Part shown: positions 12,110-25,060 of the stretch, piece after piece
How the letters are laid out: the number at the start of each line of letters is the position of its first letter
Position numbering within the stretch: position 1 is the stretch's first letter
NCBI GenBank assembly: GCA_009602735.1
Contig: WELA01003638.1
Coordinates: 405,606 to 469,605, forward strand
DNA length: 64,000 bases
Direction of reading: 5' to 3'
Origin: Mesotaenium endlicherianum
Taxonomy: Eukaryota > Streptophyta > Zygnematophyceae > Zygnematales > Mesotaeniaceae
Made by a program: the position numbers and the translations under genes
Notes under the pieces: model-generated
Database searches by the model: none
What the model saw: only the letters and a program-made list of their open reading frames with translations
What the model was told of the DNA's origin: nothing

Positions 12110-14465
12110 CTAAGGTGTGACAGTAAATGTGCCCTCCACACGAAGCTCGTCAGGGCAGATACTCAATCTTGTGATATTTGTTCCCGGCCCAAGGTCAAAC
12201 TGCTTGGGCGGAATTCCTTTGCCGCCCCCACCCCAGCCCCAGGGGCCCTTCATCCCTCCAGTTGACACTGGCTTTGCGGAGAGGAGCCTCCCGTTGGAGC
12301 TGACGTTGAACTCAAGAGCCAGCGGAAACGCATTTGAGAAGGACTGGCTAGGCGTGGTGATTATGAGGGAGCCATTTTGCAGAGCAACCTCAAATCGTGG
12401 CACAGCTGTGCTTGAGGGGAGGGATAGCAAGTCCCGAATGGCCGAAGACAGAAGTTGGCTTGATAGACTGCACGACAAATGTGAGCAACAATCACAAAAC
12501 TGATGTGGACACTATGAAGAGCTTCTCCAACTGATATCAGGACGTATAGAAAGTTGGAAGTGTTGAATACGACAGACCATGAAAAAAGACTTGCACGATA
12601 ACCATTCATTCCTTGTAAGAAGTAGCCAGCAGGCAAATGCACGTGCAAGGGTGCCTCCGACCACACGCACAGCAGAACACTCTCGCCGTCTTTCAAGCAA
12701 CATGCTGACTGAGACACTCACCCATTGCTCCTCGTCATGCAGGAGCTGAAAGGGGAGCAAAAGAGAAAGGAGAAAGAGGTCACCTTGCTGACAGATCATG
12801 CTGGGTGAGGGAGATACGGGCCTGCACCTCAAAGGGCTGCCGGATCAGCCTGCACAGTTCATTGTCAGCCCTCATTTACAATCCTGTCAGTGGCCACTCA
12901 GGGGCGTCGTGGAGCACATGAGTCCCCTGCAGCTTGCAACCAAAGTACATGCAGGCAGTACATGATTGGTGTCGACACTCGCAGGCTGACTGGAAATGAG
13001 CATCTCGTGTGGTTTGCGAATCTGATTCTGCATGAAGGCAAGGGTGCACAGTTTCTAGTTTTGAGGAAGATGTTTAGGGGGGGTGGCAAGCTGTGGGGCG
13101 AGGGAGAGGCGGGCCTCACCCTTTTCCAGTTGTCATGCTCGACTTTCCTAGGGACAGGAGAATTGACCACGCCACAACGTCCACGCTCGTCAGTGCAAGG
13201 CCCTGCCGCACCTCAACTCCCACTTTCTTTCGTTAACTCCCGGAGCTGTGATAGGGGGTAGCATGTATGTTACCAACAGTATCAGTAGAACATATAATGG
13301 AGCCATCTGAATGAAGGCAGCTCTATCAAGTCTGCCACCTCCGTGGCTGTGTAGTACCCCTTTCGTTTGTTGAAGCCAATCAACTGGGGGAGGGAGCCTT
13401 TGTGGACTCGGGACCTCCTCCACATGCAACCAGACTGCTTTGAAGTCTAGCCCAACATGTTAGGACAGAGGACAATGGGTGCTCTATACGCATCTAAAGG
13501 ACTCATTTTCGCCCCAAGAGGAGAGCGCCCGGGTCTTGCTGCACTGCCTTTGAGCCTAAGAAAGCACTCACCCGGAAAACCGTGTTACTGGCGCCAAGGG
13601 AAGCAGATTGGATGTGGCCAGATAGGAGCTCTCTGTTGCCCCCGTGCACACGCACTTTTAAGTCGTCGCACCTCTCGACCTGCTCAAGAAGTTTCAGAGT
13701 TGTTCACATTACACTTGGCGACCCCTCCACGCTGGCATGGCTCATAGTCTGATTTCAAGAACCAGTAGTAGGGTACACTTAACACTGACCAGTAAAGAAA
13801 AGAATCTTCATAAATTAGTAACTCATTTCCCAATCTTCCGACTCCAACTATCAACGCATACAAAATCAGAACACGTGGGGACTGTGGTCAATACGTGCCG
13901 TTTCGCCAAAACGTGCAGCACACAGCCTTGGCAATGCAGAGCAATCTCAGACCCTTCATACCCCGCTCACTTGCATTGCCATCACAACAAGTACCTGGCT
14001 GCGGATGAACACTGAAAGGGCTTTTGAAAGAAGTGATCCCGTGAGGCTCTTTTGGCCACCAGTATCCCAGTCACCCTCCTGCTTTCTTTTCACTTCTGGA
14101 TATGCTTCTTGATTTTGCCCATAAGTACTTGGAGTCTCCTCTACACTATTACGACAAAGTGATGGCTTCCTATTATATTTTGTCTTCTTGAACTTGCAGA
14201 AGCGTAACTTGCCAATACTACTTCCCTTCAGTACCGGCCCCTTCCCATATCTCCCCATACTATACGGATCACACAACAACGACGTTGAAAAAATAATAGG
14301 ATTTTCACTAGGACTGAGAGTAAGCAGATTCCGTGCACAGACTTTAACAGGAGGCAACGTGAGACTCGTCGGATATGGTTGGGAGTAGATTGAACGCGTG
14401 ACTATACTGCTCTCGCGGACTGTGGAGACTGCATGGTAGTGTAAAGACGCTGCAAAAGCCGCCAT
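12110..14465 (-). CDS. Plastid-targeted LmeA family phospholipid-binding protein (DUF2993)
   Basis: Five exons with consistent phases: 14465-13995, 13679-13572, 13202-13120, 12849-12784, 12467-12110, giving about 361 residues. An in-frame TAA sits directly before the ATG. Residues 1 to about 130 are rich in Ser/Arg/Lys and poor in acids, like a plastid transit peptide. The DUF2993 fold then follows: LSVFIRSQ-VERCDDLKVRVHGG near 150-170, LLSGHIQSASLGAS, GLALTSVDVVA, RQPFEVQARISLTQHDLSA near 225-245, and the ending LRVEGTFTVTP. The family occurs in cyanobacteria, actinobacteria (mycobacterial LmeA, a lipoglycan mannosyltransferase that binds phospholipid) and plastids; the plant role is not settled, so lipid binding is inferred. 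It is divergent from EGY1 at 15304. A Gly/Trp-rich loop (GPWGWGGGG) near residue 320 is unusual. Confidence 0.85.
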
Positions 14466-15303
14466 TTAGTAAACTTCTTCCAGCACTCCTATAAGCCGTT
14501 AAGGATGTCAAAGATTTGGTCCCGTGTAAAATACGTAGACGAAAAACTAAGACAAGGCCATGAGATAGTGGTGCTTCATGCTCAACTTCTCCTCGCCGTT
14601 GTAAGAGCTTCTCAACCTCACACCTGGCCAGTCGGAATTTCTCCAACAGAACAAAGCAAGGGCGTGAATAGCGAATGGCCAATTGTGAATCTGCTGCTTA
14701 TATGATCACACTGCTAGGATGGAGCTGCGAGTGCAGGCTTATAAGTCGGAACGAAGTGAATATATAGGCACCCTTGGGCATACTGATCGCAATGTGGAGA
14801 CAGTGCACTACCGTGGAGAACAGCTGCAGAAATTGTACATGAAAACTGGCAGTGATGAAGTCTGGAGCTTGCATAGGCTGCCACGTCAATGTAGCTCGCG
14901 CATCTGGGCGACGAGATCTTTGCGGCCAGCATGAACCAGCAGAATGCCATCGAGGCTCGAGACACGTGGAAAGGTACAGATTCCTTTCAACGCTGCAGTG
15001 AGGTCGTCCAATGTCGTCAATTTGTGCTCTACTGCACAGCGATCCATTGTTCAGGCCCCTTGCCCACTTTGCCCGTGAAAAGAAACAGCACAAAGTTCGC
15101 ATGTATAGTCCATCATCACCATCATCTACATTTAAATGCGTTATGTCGTTTACATGTTTCAAGACTACTAATTGTAGTGTATAGAACCCAAAGTAGAGTG
15201 CGGCATAGTCCTGGCGACGAGTTAAGAGAAATTACTGATTCATTTTTACTCAAAGTTGGAACTCGGAAGTTTTTGAGCTGGCCCGTCTTTGCCGTGGACA
15301 GTC
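14466..15303. promoter_or_regulatory. Shared divergent upstream region of DUF2993 and EGY1 genes
   Basis: These 838 bp separate the start codons of two genes read away from each other, both for plastid proteins. Promoters and 5' leaders of both must lie here or in undetected upstream exons. No specific binding motif could be assigned from sequence alone, so co-regulation is an inference from layout. Confidence 0.4.
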
Positions 15304-18300
15304 ATGGCATTACAGTGTGTTTATGTGACGGGTTGTCATGCGTTTGCAACTTGTTTTGCTTATGCTCCGTCGCTTAACTTACCTTCAGCAGCTGATAGCA
15401 ATAGGATATACAGGAGTAACTTTGTTGGTGTGACAAACACTTCCCTGTCTTCTTCTGCTTTCAGCGGGGAATCTCAAAGACTGCGAAATTTGTCGACTGT
15501 ATGCAGCTCCAAGTCAAATCATCCAGCAAGGTTAAATTCGTCAATAGCAGCAGCTGCAGCTTCTCTGAGCACTCGCAATCATGCTTCAGGAAGGTTGTCC
15601 AGGAGCTCAAATTCAGGATGCAGTATGCCCTGCACTTCGACTATTAGAAGGCGAGTGAGATGCTCAGCTGGCGGAGAGGGTGAGGAGACAGAGAAAGGAA
15701 AAGAGGGTCAGAAGCAAGGTCCTTCAATCTCTACTGCTACAGAAGAGCCAGGTCCTGAGGATGTTTCTAGCAGTAAAATAACCCCTGAAGTAGGAGGAGG
15801 AGATGGACCGCCTCCTGGCAAGGGGCAGAACCCTAAGGGTGTCCAGCTAGATACTTACAGTCTCTTCGAGCTTCTGGGTCCGGAGAAAGTTGACCAAGAG
15901 GACGTGAAACTTCTTAAGGATAAATTATTTGGATATACTACTTACTGGGTGACAGGACAAGAGCCTTTTGGGGACTCAGGGGAGGGAGTGCTGCTTCTGG
16001 GGAACCTGAGAGGGCAGCGAGAGGAAGTCTATGCACGCTTGCTGAAGGGCGTGAAGGAGTTGACTGGGGACAAGTACGACCTCTTCATGATAGAGGAGCC
16101 CAATGCCGAGGAGGATGACCCCAGGGGAGGCCCGCGTGTCAGCTTCGTGTTGCTCCGCAAGGAAGCATCGGTCGGCGCTCCGACATCCGTGTGGCAGTAC
16201 ATCATCGCCATCATCTTGGGCTTGCTTACTGCCGGTGCTTGCTTGGAGCTCGGCCTTGCCTCACAGGTGACTCCTGGCCCAGCCCTAGCAACACGAGGGT
16301 GTAAGTAGTGGGCGCTGGTTGCTTCTAGGGGTGAGTAAATTTGGAATAGTGTGCATACTTTCTTGGAGTACGGGTCTTGAGGCAAAATCAAGAGCACATA
16401 CAATGCTGTCCCCATTGGAGCGCGTGTACAGCATTGTTCTCATGGCTAAAACACATTCTGCCTGAGCCTGCCAACCCCAGCTCTGGCGGCTTGCATGCCT
16501 GCTCACTTACAGAGGTGCGAACTCAGGGGGCCTGGGCAGCCGGGACAAAGCAGTGGCTGCACCATGCGGGGGCTGTTGGCTGTCCCTTTCCACATGTCAT
16601 AGGTGAATGTCTTGCAATGGCCAAGGATGGGCATCCAGGCGGAGGGGTTCCATTCAATGCAATAAGTGGAGAACGACCTGCTGGCGCCACTTTATCAGCA
16701 TCCTATGTGTAGGATTGCTATAATTATCTGCCACTTCTCCATGCCCGTCTTTATTCCATGCCTACCAAAGTTCACCCTTTGCCTTCTCGGCCCGCGTCAC
16801 AAGAAGCTCAGCAGGGTTTCTCATTGTGCTCCCAGGCACTCTCGTCAGCTGTCAGACTTTCACACATGCACAGGTGGGATATAGTGCTCCCAGTGCCACC
16901 TCAAGCAGCTCAAGACGAAGCACACGCTTAACGTGTGAGGAAACATCGAACGATGCTGAGCAATTGAATCAGTCCAAACAAGCTAGTGGGGGCGTGGGCT
17001 GGTCTGGCTGGTTTCATTGACAAGCCACAAAGGCTCCCACGTGCATGCATGTGCCGAGAACGACGCGAGAGCACTTGCTTGTGTGCCCCATCATGCTGCG
17101 GGAGGACTCTCTCCAGTCTGGAGACTGCTTGGGCTTTGTGCATGCCTGCTACCCCGAGCTTCTCTCACTGCCCCCCCCTTCCCGGACTGCACTTTGGAGG
17201 TCTTGGACATGCGTGTGCCCTCAGGGGCCACTTGTCCCTGGCGACCAGAGTGGTCTTTGTGGGCGGGGTTTAAGGCTTTGACTAGGGCCACCTATGAGCG
17301 CATGTCAGGTGTTGCAGCTCAGCCCAGGTTGACCTGCACGCAATCCCCCCCCTCTTTGGCACACCCGCGCGGTCAAGAGCTCTCTCCCCGCTCTTGACCC
17401 TGGTTCTCTTTTTCTGACCATCTCCATGTACTCACCCGGTGTGCAAGTGCGCACCTTTGCCGCTCGGGGTGCGCGCATGCGCGTGTGCGTGTGTGTGAGT
17501 GCAGGTCTCCAAGCTGCCGCCCGATGTGGTGGCGTACTTCTCGGCTGTCAATCCGGACGAGCTGGAGCCGCCGGAGCTGCAGGTGCTGGTGCCGTTTGTG
17601 CGCAACGCGCTGCCCCTTGCGTACGGCGTCTTTGGCGTCCAGATATTCCACGTATGACTTTCCATCCGTCCACCAGCCCATGCCCCTGTTCTTTGCTCCC
17701 CCTCAAGGCCCCTTCACAGCAACGGTGCTTGAATGACTGTGCCTTCTCGTCCCTTCCTTCGCCTGCCCACCTTGCTGCGTATTAAACCCTGAGCCCGGCC
17801 ACAGGTCCATGGTAGAAGCAGGCTTTGCTAGAGTTATATTGCCCTGTTGTGAGCATGCAGCAACCTCATTTCTGTTCGTCCCCTGCCTTCACTTGTTGGC
17901 CACCTCTAAGCCGTGGGTTCTGCAGCATGGGTGTACTATGCTGATACGGACCAAAAGAAACTTAACCTCGTGGGGAAAGTGAAAGTATTGACAGGGTGGT
18001 GCGTTGGCGGGGGTGCGGGGCATGCATCACCCGGGCCGCGCGCATGGGCGGCGCGCAGGAGGTGGGCCACAGGCTGGTGGCGGCGCAGAAGAAGGTGCGC
18101 ATGAGCATCCCGTTTCTGGTGCCCAACATCACCATTGGCAGCTTTGGCGCCGTCACCCAGGTACGTCAGCCTCTGCCTTCGCCCCACAAGTCCCCCCCCC
18201 CCCNNNNNNNNNNNNNNNNNNNNNNNNNNNNNNNNNNNNNNNNNNNNNNNCCCCCCCGCGCCCCCGCCCTCTCTCTCTCTTTCTCACACTAAGCCAGCCC

Positions 18301-21247
18301 TTTCCCAGGGGACCAAAGCTGCTAAGCTCTGGCACCGCTTGTCCCCAAATAAGGAGGTAGCCGCCCTTGTTAGAGTTTCACGTTAAGCGCGCATCTCCTC
18401 TTCCCCTTGTGGAGCAGCTGGCATCGTGAGCCCTCCCGGCGTGAGGGCCCCTTGCAAAGGCTTGGTAAGGACCTCCTCCACTCATCTATCGCCGCTGCGG
18501 CAGTGACGCGCTTGCAACTGTGGTTGCTGCTGCAGTTCAAGTCCACCTGCCCCGACAGAAGCGCCAAGTTTGACATCTCGGTGGCGGGGCCGCTTGCGGG
18601 AGGCGCGCTGTCGCTGGCCATGTTCACCGTCGGCCTGGCCCTCAGCGCCAGCCCCGAGGCGCAGGAGCAGCTGGTGCAGGTGCCATCTGTGCTGTTCCAG
18701 GGCTCCTTTGCGCTGGGCCTGGCCACCAGAGTCGCGCTGGGCTACGAGTACACACCTCCTCCTGCCCCGCCTCCCCGCCTCCCTCCCTCCCTCCGCCTGC
18801 CCTTTCAGGCATGATGTGAGGGCACTTCCTGGATCAGCTGTGTACACTAGGTGGTGGGTGCCTTTGCGCAGAGCAGAGGCGAGTCCCCGTTGTGCAGGCC
18901 TAGTCACCATGGACTAGTTTCCAGTTGTTGCCTTGTTGAGGCACACGAGATGATATTGCTGCTGCTGCCGCCGCCTTGCACTTAGCGCACGTGTCATGGG
19001 GGCCTGGACTATGGACGCTCCTCTGAAATCATGGAGCTCCATTAATTCGGGGCCTTCCTGCAGCACTCCTGACCACCCTGCTCGGGCGAAATTTCTTATT
19101 GGGGGTGTGCAGCGCAATGCATGCGGCAGTGGTGGGCTTGCATCCACTCGTCATTGCCGGCTGGTACACGCCAGAAGCCCCTTCTCCTTGCACTAGCTAT
19201 CCGGCCTGTGATGGAGTTTGGATGTGAGGAGCTCTTTGCATGCTGCACAAGCCCCCCCTTCACTAGCAGCGTCTACAGCACTCACGGCGCTTCTTCCTCC
19301 TCTGACTGACTTGCAGACCCCTCTATTCAATATGAATTATATGTTTTGCGGATGATTAAGAACTTGGCTGAATTTTTTTATAAAAAGTAACGAAGTCCTT
19401 ATATTTGTGCAAGCAGATGTTGCTTAAAACCTCAAAGTTCTTACAAATTCTCTTTGAAAAATGTCATGGATGCAAGACAAGAAGGCTTCAAAAAACTCTC
19501 AGATTTTGTAGGATGTCCTCTAAAACCCTGCCCGTCGGGTGGAGGACGTTCTTAAAATCCACGAAATTGTTTGAATTGAAAGGCCTGCTGACTTGTTGCA
19601 TGCGTATCCAATCTGAACACTCGCTGCCGTACACGGCGTCTCAAATAGTGGTCAGCTGTTTTTCTCCTTCGATTCCTGACACCCAGCCCCCACGCCTGCT
19701 CCGACGGGCGTTGGCGTGCATCCGCGTGGCCAGCCAGGGGCCGATGCTGCGGAGCTGTGTACTGCGTCTGCAGGGGGCCGACACAGGGCCTGCATGCTTC
19801 TCTGGGGAAGCCCTGGGGCACGCGTGGTGCTCCTCCTCCTCCTCCTCCTCCTCCTCCTCCTCAGCTTGGCATTGGATGCGGTGCCCCTGGGGACCTGCCT
19901 CACAGGCTGCAACCACCTGCCTGCTAGTGCTGTCCTATTTCACACTAGGGCTGTCATGCTCTGGTTGGGAGAGGGTGTGGCAGGTGCGGGCTGACGACCA
20001 CGGCTTTCAATTCCCTTCCAGTTGGGTGCATCGATGGTGGTCGCGCCATGCAGGTAGCCTCACCTACTCTTTCGCGGCTTTTGCTTGTCATGCCTGCATT
20101 CAAGTCAATCAAAGAGAATACTCTTGAACAGTCGCTTGTTTCTCAACACACACAATCATTCACGGTCAAGTGCACCCATCTGTGCGCTTCCGTGGCGTGC
20201 GCTCTTGAGACATTCTGTTGCATTGCAGACCCTTCTGCTAGCTTGTTACATGTAGCACCCAAGTTGTCTCCTGCGACTGGTCTGAGCTGTAGGTGCCTGG
20301 CTCCTCTCGCACTGGACAACGAGGTGGGGACATAGAGGGTGGGGTGCACAGTCCTTGCCCATTGCTGCCAGGTGGCTTGACTGGATGCGCTGGGGGTTGT
20401 TACGGCAGGCTGCATTTGGGAAGAAGGCGCTGAGTGTCTCGAGCCTCGTCACCTACTTGCTCCTGGGGCTGGGTGTGGTGAGTATACGTTGGTTCCACCC
20501 GTTGCTGCTGCTCTGCAAGCGGTCTCCCTGCAGAGGAGGGTCGCTACTCCCACTGCCGTGCTAGGTCTCTATGTTGCAGTTGGTTCAGCGCCTCTCATCC
20601 TTGAAGCTCGTAGCAAAGAGTTGGAGATGCTTGCGTATCTTGCTTTGTGGTGGTGCCTGTGCTCTCCGCCCTCCCCTGCCGTGCACGGCTGGTGTGGCTT
20701 GCTCCTTATGCATGGGGTAAGTGTGTCCACACTCAACCAGACAGCGGATAGAAGGGGGGGGGGGGAGGCACTTTTTTCTATGATGTTTAGGCGGCTATGG
20801 GTGGGAATGACGAGTTGTTTGGGATGATGTGGGGAGCAGTTGGGCGGCACCCTGTCATTGCCGTGGGGCCTCTACATCCTTATTGTGCAGGTACACTAGG
20901 CATGATAATATATCATGTCCAGATTCACATCCCTTGCACGCTTTGTCTGCATGTGTTTTGTTGTCCCCGTTGATGAATTCGTGCCATAGACAGATAAACT
21001 CTTTATGTACTGAGAAACCTTTCATGCCATGATGGAAGATCAAGTTGATTGAACCATTCTGCTCGCGATGCTGCTGTGTGCGCAGAGAAATCAGGAGAAG
21101 CCCGCCTTGAACGACGTTACAGGTGTCGGACCATGGCGACAGGGCGTCTTAGTGGCAACTATCACCCTCGCAGTCATGGCTCTCTTGCCCATCTGGGATG
21201 AATTGGCAGCTGATTTGGGCATAGGCCTTGCAACTCCCCTGTTGTGA
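15304..21247 (+). CDS. EGY1: EGY1-like plastid site-2-type intramembrane zinc metalloprotease
   Basis: Nine exons, all joins in phase: 15304-16266, 17505-17651, 18059-18160, 18536-18747, 19113-19163, 19984-20053, 20409-20477, 20840-20890, 21086-21247; about 608 residues. EGY proteases are multi-pass plastid membrane enzymes of the S2P family needed for thylakoid development in land plants. Visible features: Ser/Arg-rich transit peptide, an acidic stretch, the GNLRG motif typical of EGY proteins, a membrane segment (WQYIIAIILGLLTAG), zinc site HEVGH (residues 370-374, the H closing exon 2), the second metal motif NSLPVGCIDG (501-510) and the C-terminal ALNDVTGVGPWRQG segment. The last resembles EGY1 rather than EGY2 as I recall them. 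Intron 3 contains an assembly gap (18204-18250). The start is the first ATG of the frame. Whole and probably active. Confidence 0.93.
18204..18250. other. Assembly gap (47 N) between C-rich runs, in EGY1 intron 3
   Basis: Short N run flanked on both sides by C homopolymers. It lies between exons that join in phase (18160 and 18536), so no EGY1 coding sequence seems to be lost. Confidence 0.95.
19830..19862 (+). repeat. (TCC)n microsatellite in an EGY1 intron
   Basis: About eleven CTC/TCC triplets in the intron between 19163 and 19984. Simple repeat with no evident function. Confidence 0.9.
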
Positions 21248-23065
21248 GCTTCACTGCATATTGTAGGCTAGGACGTGGTTTTTTTCTATGATCATATTCG
21301 AAGGCATAACTTTACCAGCAGTTACTTTGTGCTATTCTTTGATGATGAGTTGCCTGGTAGGCAATCTATGCATGTTATCTCTAAACTTTGTTTGTCAAAA
21401 AAAAGGTCTATGCAACGTAAGCCGAACTACTTAGTTTATCTCTCAATAGGGTGCATACTTCCCATTTATTGAGTGGGGCAGGGCACATTGTATGAAACAT
21501 CGACTAGTGCTACGATAGGCGTGAGAGAAAAGCTCATTACAATCTGGATACCAGCACTTGGGTCTGATATGTAGGATAACTTTGTACCTTCACATCATGC
21601 AACGTACCATTGACTTTTCACTGTGACGAGTAGAGTAGCAAAAGGAGCAAAACTTGTATATGAAGAATGAAGTGGACCTCGGAGACGAAGAGGCGCTTTA
21701 ATAGAAAATGTGATAATGAGATATTGCTTGGCTTCTGGTGTAAAGACGAATGCACCCCCGCAAGGAAGAGACATGCGAACTTCGTCCTCCTTGAGCACCT
21801 CCGGTTGCAAGATCACATGCAAGATGTGTAAAAGCAGGCAGAGCGCTGCAACAGAAATCAAGCAATTACCCATGTCTGAATCAAAGGAAGTCAATAAAAG
21901 CGAGAATACAATATCCATGAGCAAGCCCAAGTGTTGAAGTTTGTTTGTCCAAGGTAGTTGTATGCATGAGCAAGCCGATTTGTTTAATTATTACTTTTAC
22001 ATATGAGAAGGTGACAAGCAAAGAGTTTGAGAAGAGCTGCTTAGTATGGAAATTTTATAATGCTCAAGACTTCTGATAAGTTACGTGGATCAAACAAAGT
22101 GGTGGCATTTGCTCACACTATTGCTTCATAGTGCTAAAGTAAAGAGTTCCACTAGCTCATTGTCCATTGTATTACCTTGTACCCTACTTCTATGCTTACT
22201 TTCATCTCTTGTGTTGCTTCATTTCCAGTAACCTATTGACTTTAGAATGCCTCCATCTTCTCGATGGCTCAACTCTGTTCAAAGTCAGAGGTAGGGTGTA
22301 TGACACATTAGCCTAGTAGGAGCTTGCATGTTTGTAATTGAATAGGTTTGATTGTTAAAACTTGTTCACTTTGCGGTGTATGTGTTTCAATCTTCAGTAA
22401 GTCGAGTGTAAAAGCTTGTCGGTCGATGAGGCCAATATGATACACAATTGTTTTGGGAGCATTTCAATGGCCAATAAGCGTTGGATGTGGATCAGAAGCC
22501 AAAGCAACTAGATGTAATCACAGATTTTACCATTTGTGCAACATTGCCTAAATTTGGAAGAATGAGAAATGTGTCAGAGTAATGATAGGATTAGTAGGAA
22601 TGTGGCACAATGCACGTACTCTGTCTTTTTTCTATTGATCGCTATCTAGAATATCATTACCTAGACCTGAGTATGTCAAGACAATTCTATTCAATATTCT
22701 AGAGCGCATGATTATTGATTACGCCAATAATTGTATGTTGGTACGAGGATGTAATGGCCTGCAAGATTATATAATGCTACTGCCCTGTCGGAGTGCTTAT
22801 GCAAATAGTCACTTTTTTAGTATTTTAAGAGAGCAGTTGCATCCAGGGACTTTAGTAGCTTGAGGGTGACAACCATGTCAAATCTCATGTTTGTAGATAT
22901 CGACTTTTGAGTGTGTGAAAATTGACCCTAGGTCAACCAAAACCGCCTTATTGCATCACACTTTTCATATAGCTCATTTCCTCTGTTGCAAAACTTATGT
23001 CACAAAAATTGTGATTGAGCAAGCTATCCAATGCAAGCGAAATTGCGTCATTGGGTTGGTTACTT
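21248..23065. other. AT-rich intergenic region after EGY1
   Basis: It begins with the EGY1 3' flank and then becomes AT-rich. A hydrophobic - strand frame at 21595-about 21920 could encode a small membrane peptide but has no recognised motif or codon signature, and I do not call it. No repeat copy could be classified here. Confidence 0.4.
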
Positions 23066-23437
23066 AAATGAATCGATTCACCAATGGACAACCGAATATT
23101 AACAAAGATCTTTGTAACAACAAGGAATCATTATGGTGTTTTCTAGTGAAGTCATTAATCGGCAAAAGCGCAACGCAACGGATGCAAATACACTCAATAG
23201 TCAAATGTAAGTACATTGAGCATCAATTATGAAATCAATAACTCGTAACATAAGCAAGGTAAGTAAGCAGTTTGTGTAAAGATTTGCAGCCTTGGATTTG
23301 GGCATTCTTTCACTAGACTACAAAGAGGGTTGGCCTCGTTTCCAAATGCTAAACTCAATAGCAAGCCTAGCATATGTACATGGAGTTTGTTTATTATTTA
23401 ACGGCCATGCGATGGCACCACCTACCCGGGAGTAAGG
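23066..23437 (-). repeat. Decayed partial LTR-A copy
   Basis: It begins with the reverse complement of the LTR-A end (TGAATCGATTCACCAAT) and follows the LTR-A order through the CATATGTACATGGA and GGCACCACCTACCCGGGAGT blocks, where similarity stops. It is clearly more diverged than other copies, so an old, truncated solo LTR. Confidence 0.65.
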
Positions 23438-24089
23438 TGACAAGGAGAGAGATTTATTGTGTCGTGTATGTTGTTGGTACGTATGGTTCATGCAAACAGG
23501 ACAAGAGCTAGAAAGGGTCCATTCTAATGCTTTCACTATAATGTTTTCCTTTGTGCAACTCCTTGCTTTGAGATATATTACACTGATAGAGCTATAGACC
23601 AGTTAGATGGAAGTCCTAAAAGGGAGGTTAGAGCAGGCGCAAGCATTTAGTAGACTAATTGACAAATTTATGTTGTCAAACTTCAACACTGCCATTATAT
23701 TAAAATGTGTGGTATCAGATGTAAGATGGGCTACATATGAGCTACGTGTAGTACTAGATATTACATGCTAGATATTTATTTTGAGTTTTATTGTTTGGGG
23801 AAATTCATATGTACATACCGTTTTGTGATTTCTAAACTAGAAGTGAATATCTTAATGTAATGTGCTCATTTCTTTTTAATTGAATAGACAATATTATTCC
23901 TATGTACACATTATAGTAAGTAAACAAGGAGATAAGTTTCAACCGTACAGGAGTAATATTTAGCCCAAACAACTGCATAAATAGCCTTATATTTTTGAGT
24001 TATTGCACCACAAATGAAAACCACCGTCAAACATTCATGTTGTGTAACAAATAGATAAAGTACTTCGTAAAATAGAATACTTTATCTTT
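23438..24089. other. AT-rich spacer without recognised features
   Basis: Between the decayed LTR and the second interspersed repeat. No coding frame or repeat could be supported. Confidence 0.4.
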
Positions 24090-24326
24090 TAAAGACAAGG
24101 ATTCTTGAACACAAGTGGTAGCTTTTTGAAAGAGAGATGGCTTATTAAAAGTTACTATATTTCTGAGATTTGACAAATACAAGAGTGATACTCGAATGCC
24201 TTTCTATGTTCTAGCTCTTGTGTGTATACTTGTTACATAAGTAAGTTCTAGAAAGGTGCATGTTGATATGTTGGCACCCAACACATCCCAAAACATGCCA
24301 CCTCTTTCTATAATAATGGACACATG
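24090..24326 (+). repeat. Unclassified ~235-bp interspersed repeat, copy 2
   Basis: Same orientation and extent as the repeat at 1172-1408, including the hairpin around TTGGCACCCAACACAT (one stem mismatch here). Its right end ACACATG directly abuts the LTR-A start at 24327. This suggests that ACACATG is a true boundary of the repeat or of its insertion site. Confidence 0.6.
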
Positions 24327-24397
24327 TGTAATGAATCAATATATTGGGTAGATATAATATTCATTTAAATATAATAGTTAAATAAGTTCGATCTGCT
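24327..24397 (+). repeat. First ~70 bp of an LTR-A copy, + orientation
   Basis: TGTAATGAATCAATATATTGGG and the following bases match the start of LTR-A in the forward direction. At 24397/24398 the match breaks and a reverse-oriented LTR-A begins, giving an inverted LTR-LTR junction. Confidence 0.65.
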
Positions 24398-25060
24398 TGA
24401 AATGAATCGTCTTACCAATTAGGCGATTAACAATTAATAAAGATCTTTATATCAGCAAGTAATCTTTATGGTATTTTCCGTAAAGTGAAATAACAGCAAA
24501 GGACCACACACTAGCAGTGAATGATACTCGTAAGTCAAATACAAGTAAACTAGCATCAATAATGCAATCAGTAAATTCATACAAAAGCAAGGTTTGAAGA
24601 CAGTGCGTATCAATGGCTTCTAGCCTTGGATTCAGAATCTCTCTCAGTAAGCTGTACAAGAGAGTTGGCCTCCTTTCCAAATAACTCGAGAGCAATGCCT
24701 AGCATATGTACATGGAATGAGTTTACTACTGTTCAACGGCCAGTGCGATGGCACCGCCTACTCGGGAGTTAACCACGTTGGTAGGACCTCGATTAACAAA
24801 ATCCACCGCCGTCTCCCATCATCCCGAAACGCCATCCATCATAGAGATGTCATTCATCTAGCATATCACACTTAGATGCATATCGAGGCAGTTTGCTGCT
24901 ACCGAGTACGGAAGTCAGCTGGCTGTCAAAGAATGTGTCAGCAAGCTGACTTAAGTTGAGTTCAGCCTGCTGCTTCCGGCTGAGTCATTACTGATTTTAA
25001 ATATGAAGTCCAGCAAACTGATTATTAACTAGAGTTCAGCAGGCTGAACTTAATTAACTA
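24398..25060 (-). repeat. LTR-A, 3' LTR of the chromovirus (larger part, split by a nested element)
   Basis: Reverse-strand LTR-A running from its end (plus-strand TGAAATGAATC at 24398) up to its 5' portion at 25060, where the match stops. The missing first ~50 bp are found at 35985-36035, on the other side of the 25061-35984 element and next to a purine tract. Together the two pieces make one LTR, so the intervening element inserted into it. Confidence 0.75.

Noticed and set aside
21595-21930. Hydrophobic - strand frame that could be a small membrane protein
   Set aside because: No recognised motif, AT-rich surroundings and no splice or codon support; not strong enough to call.
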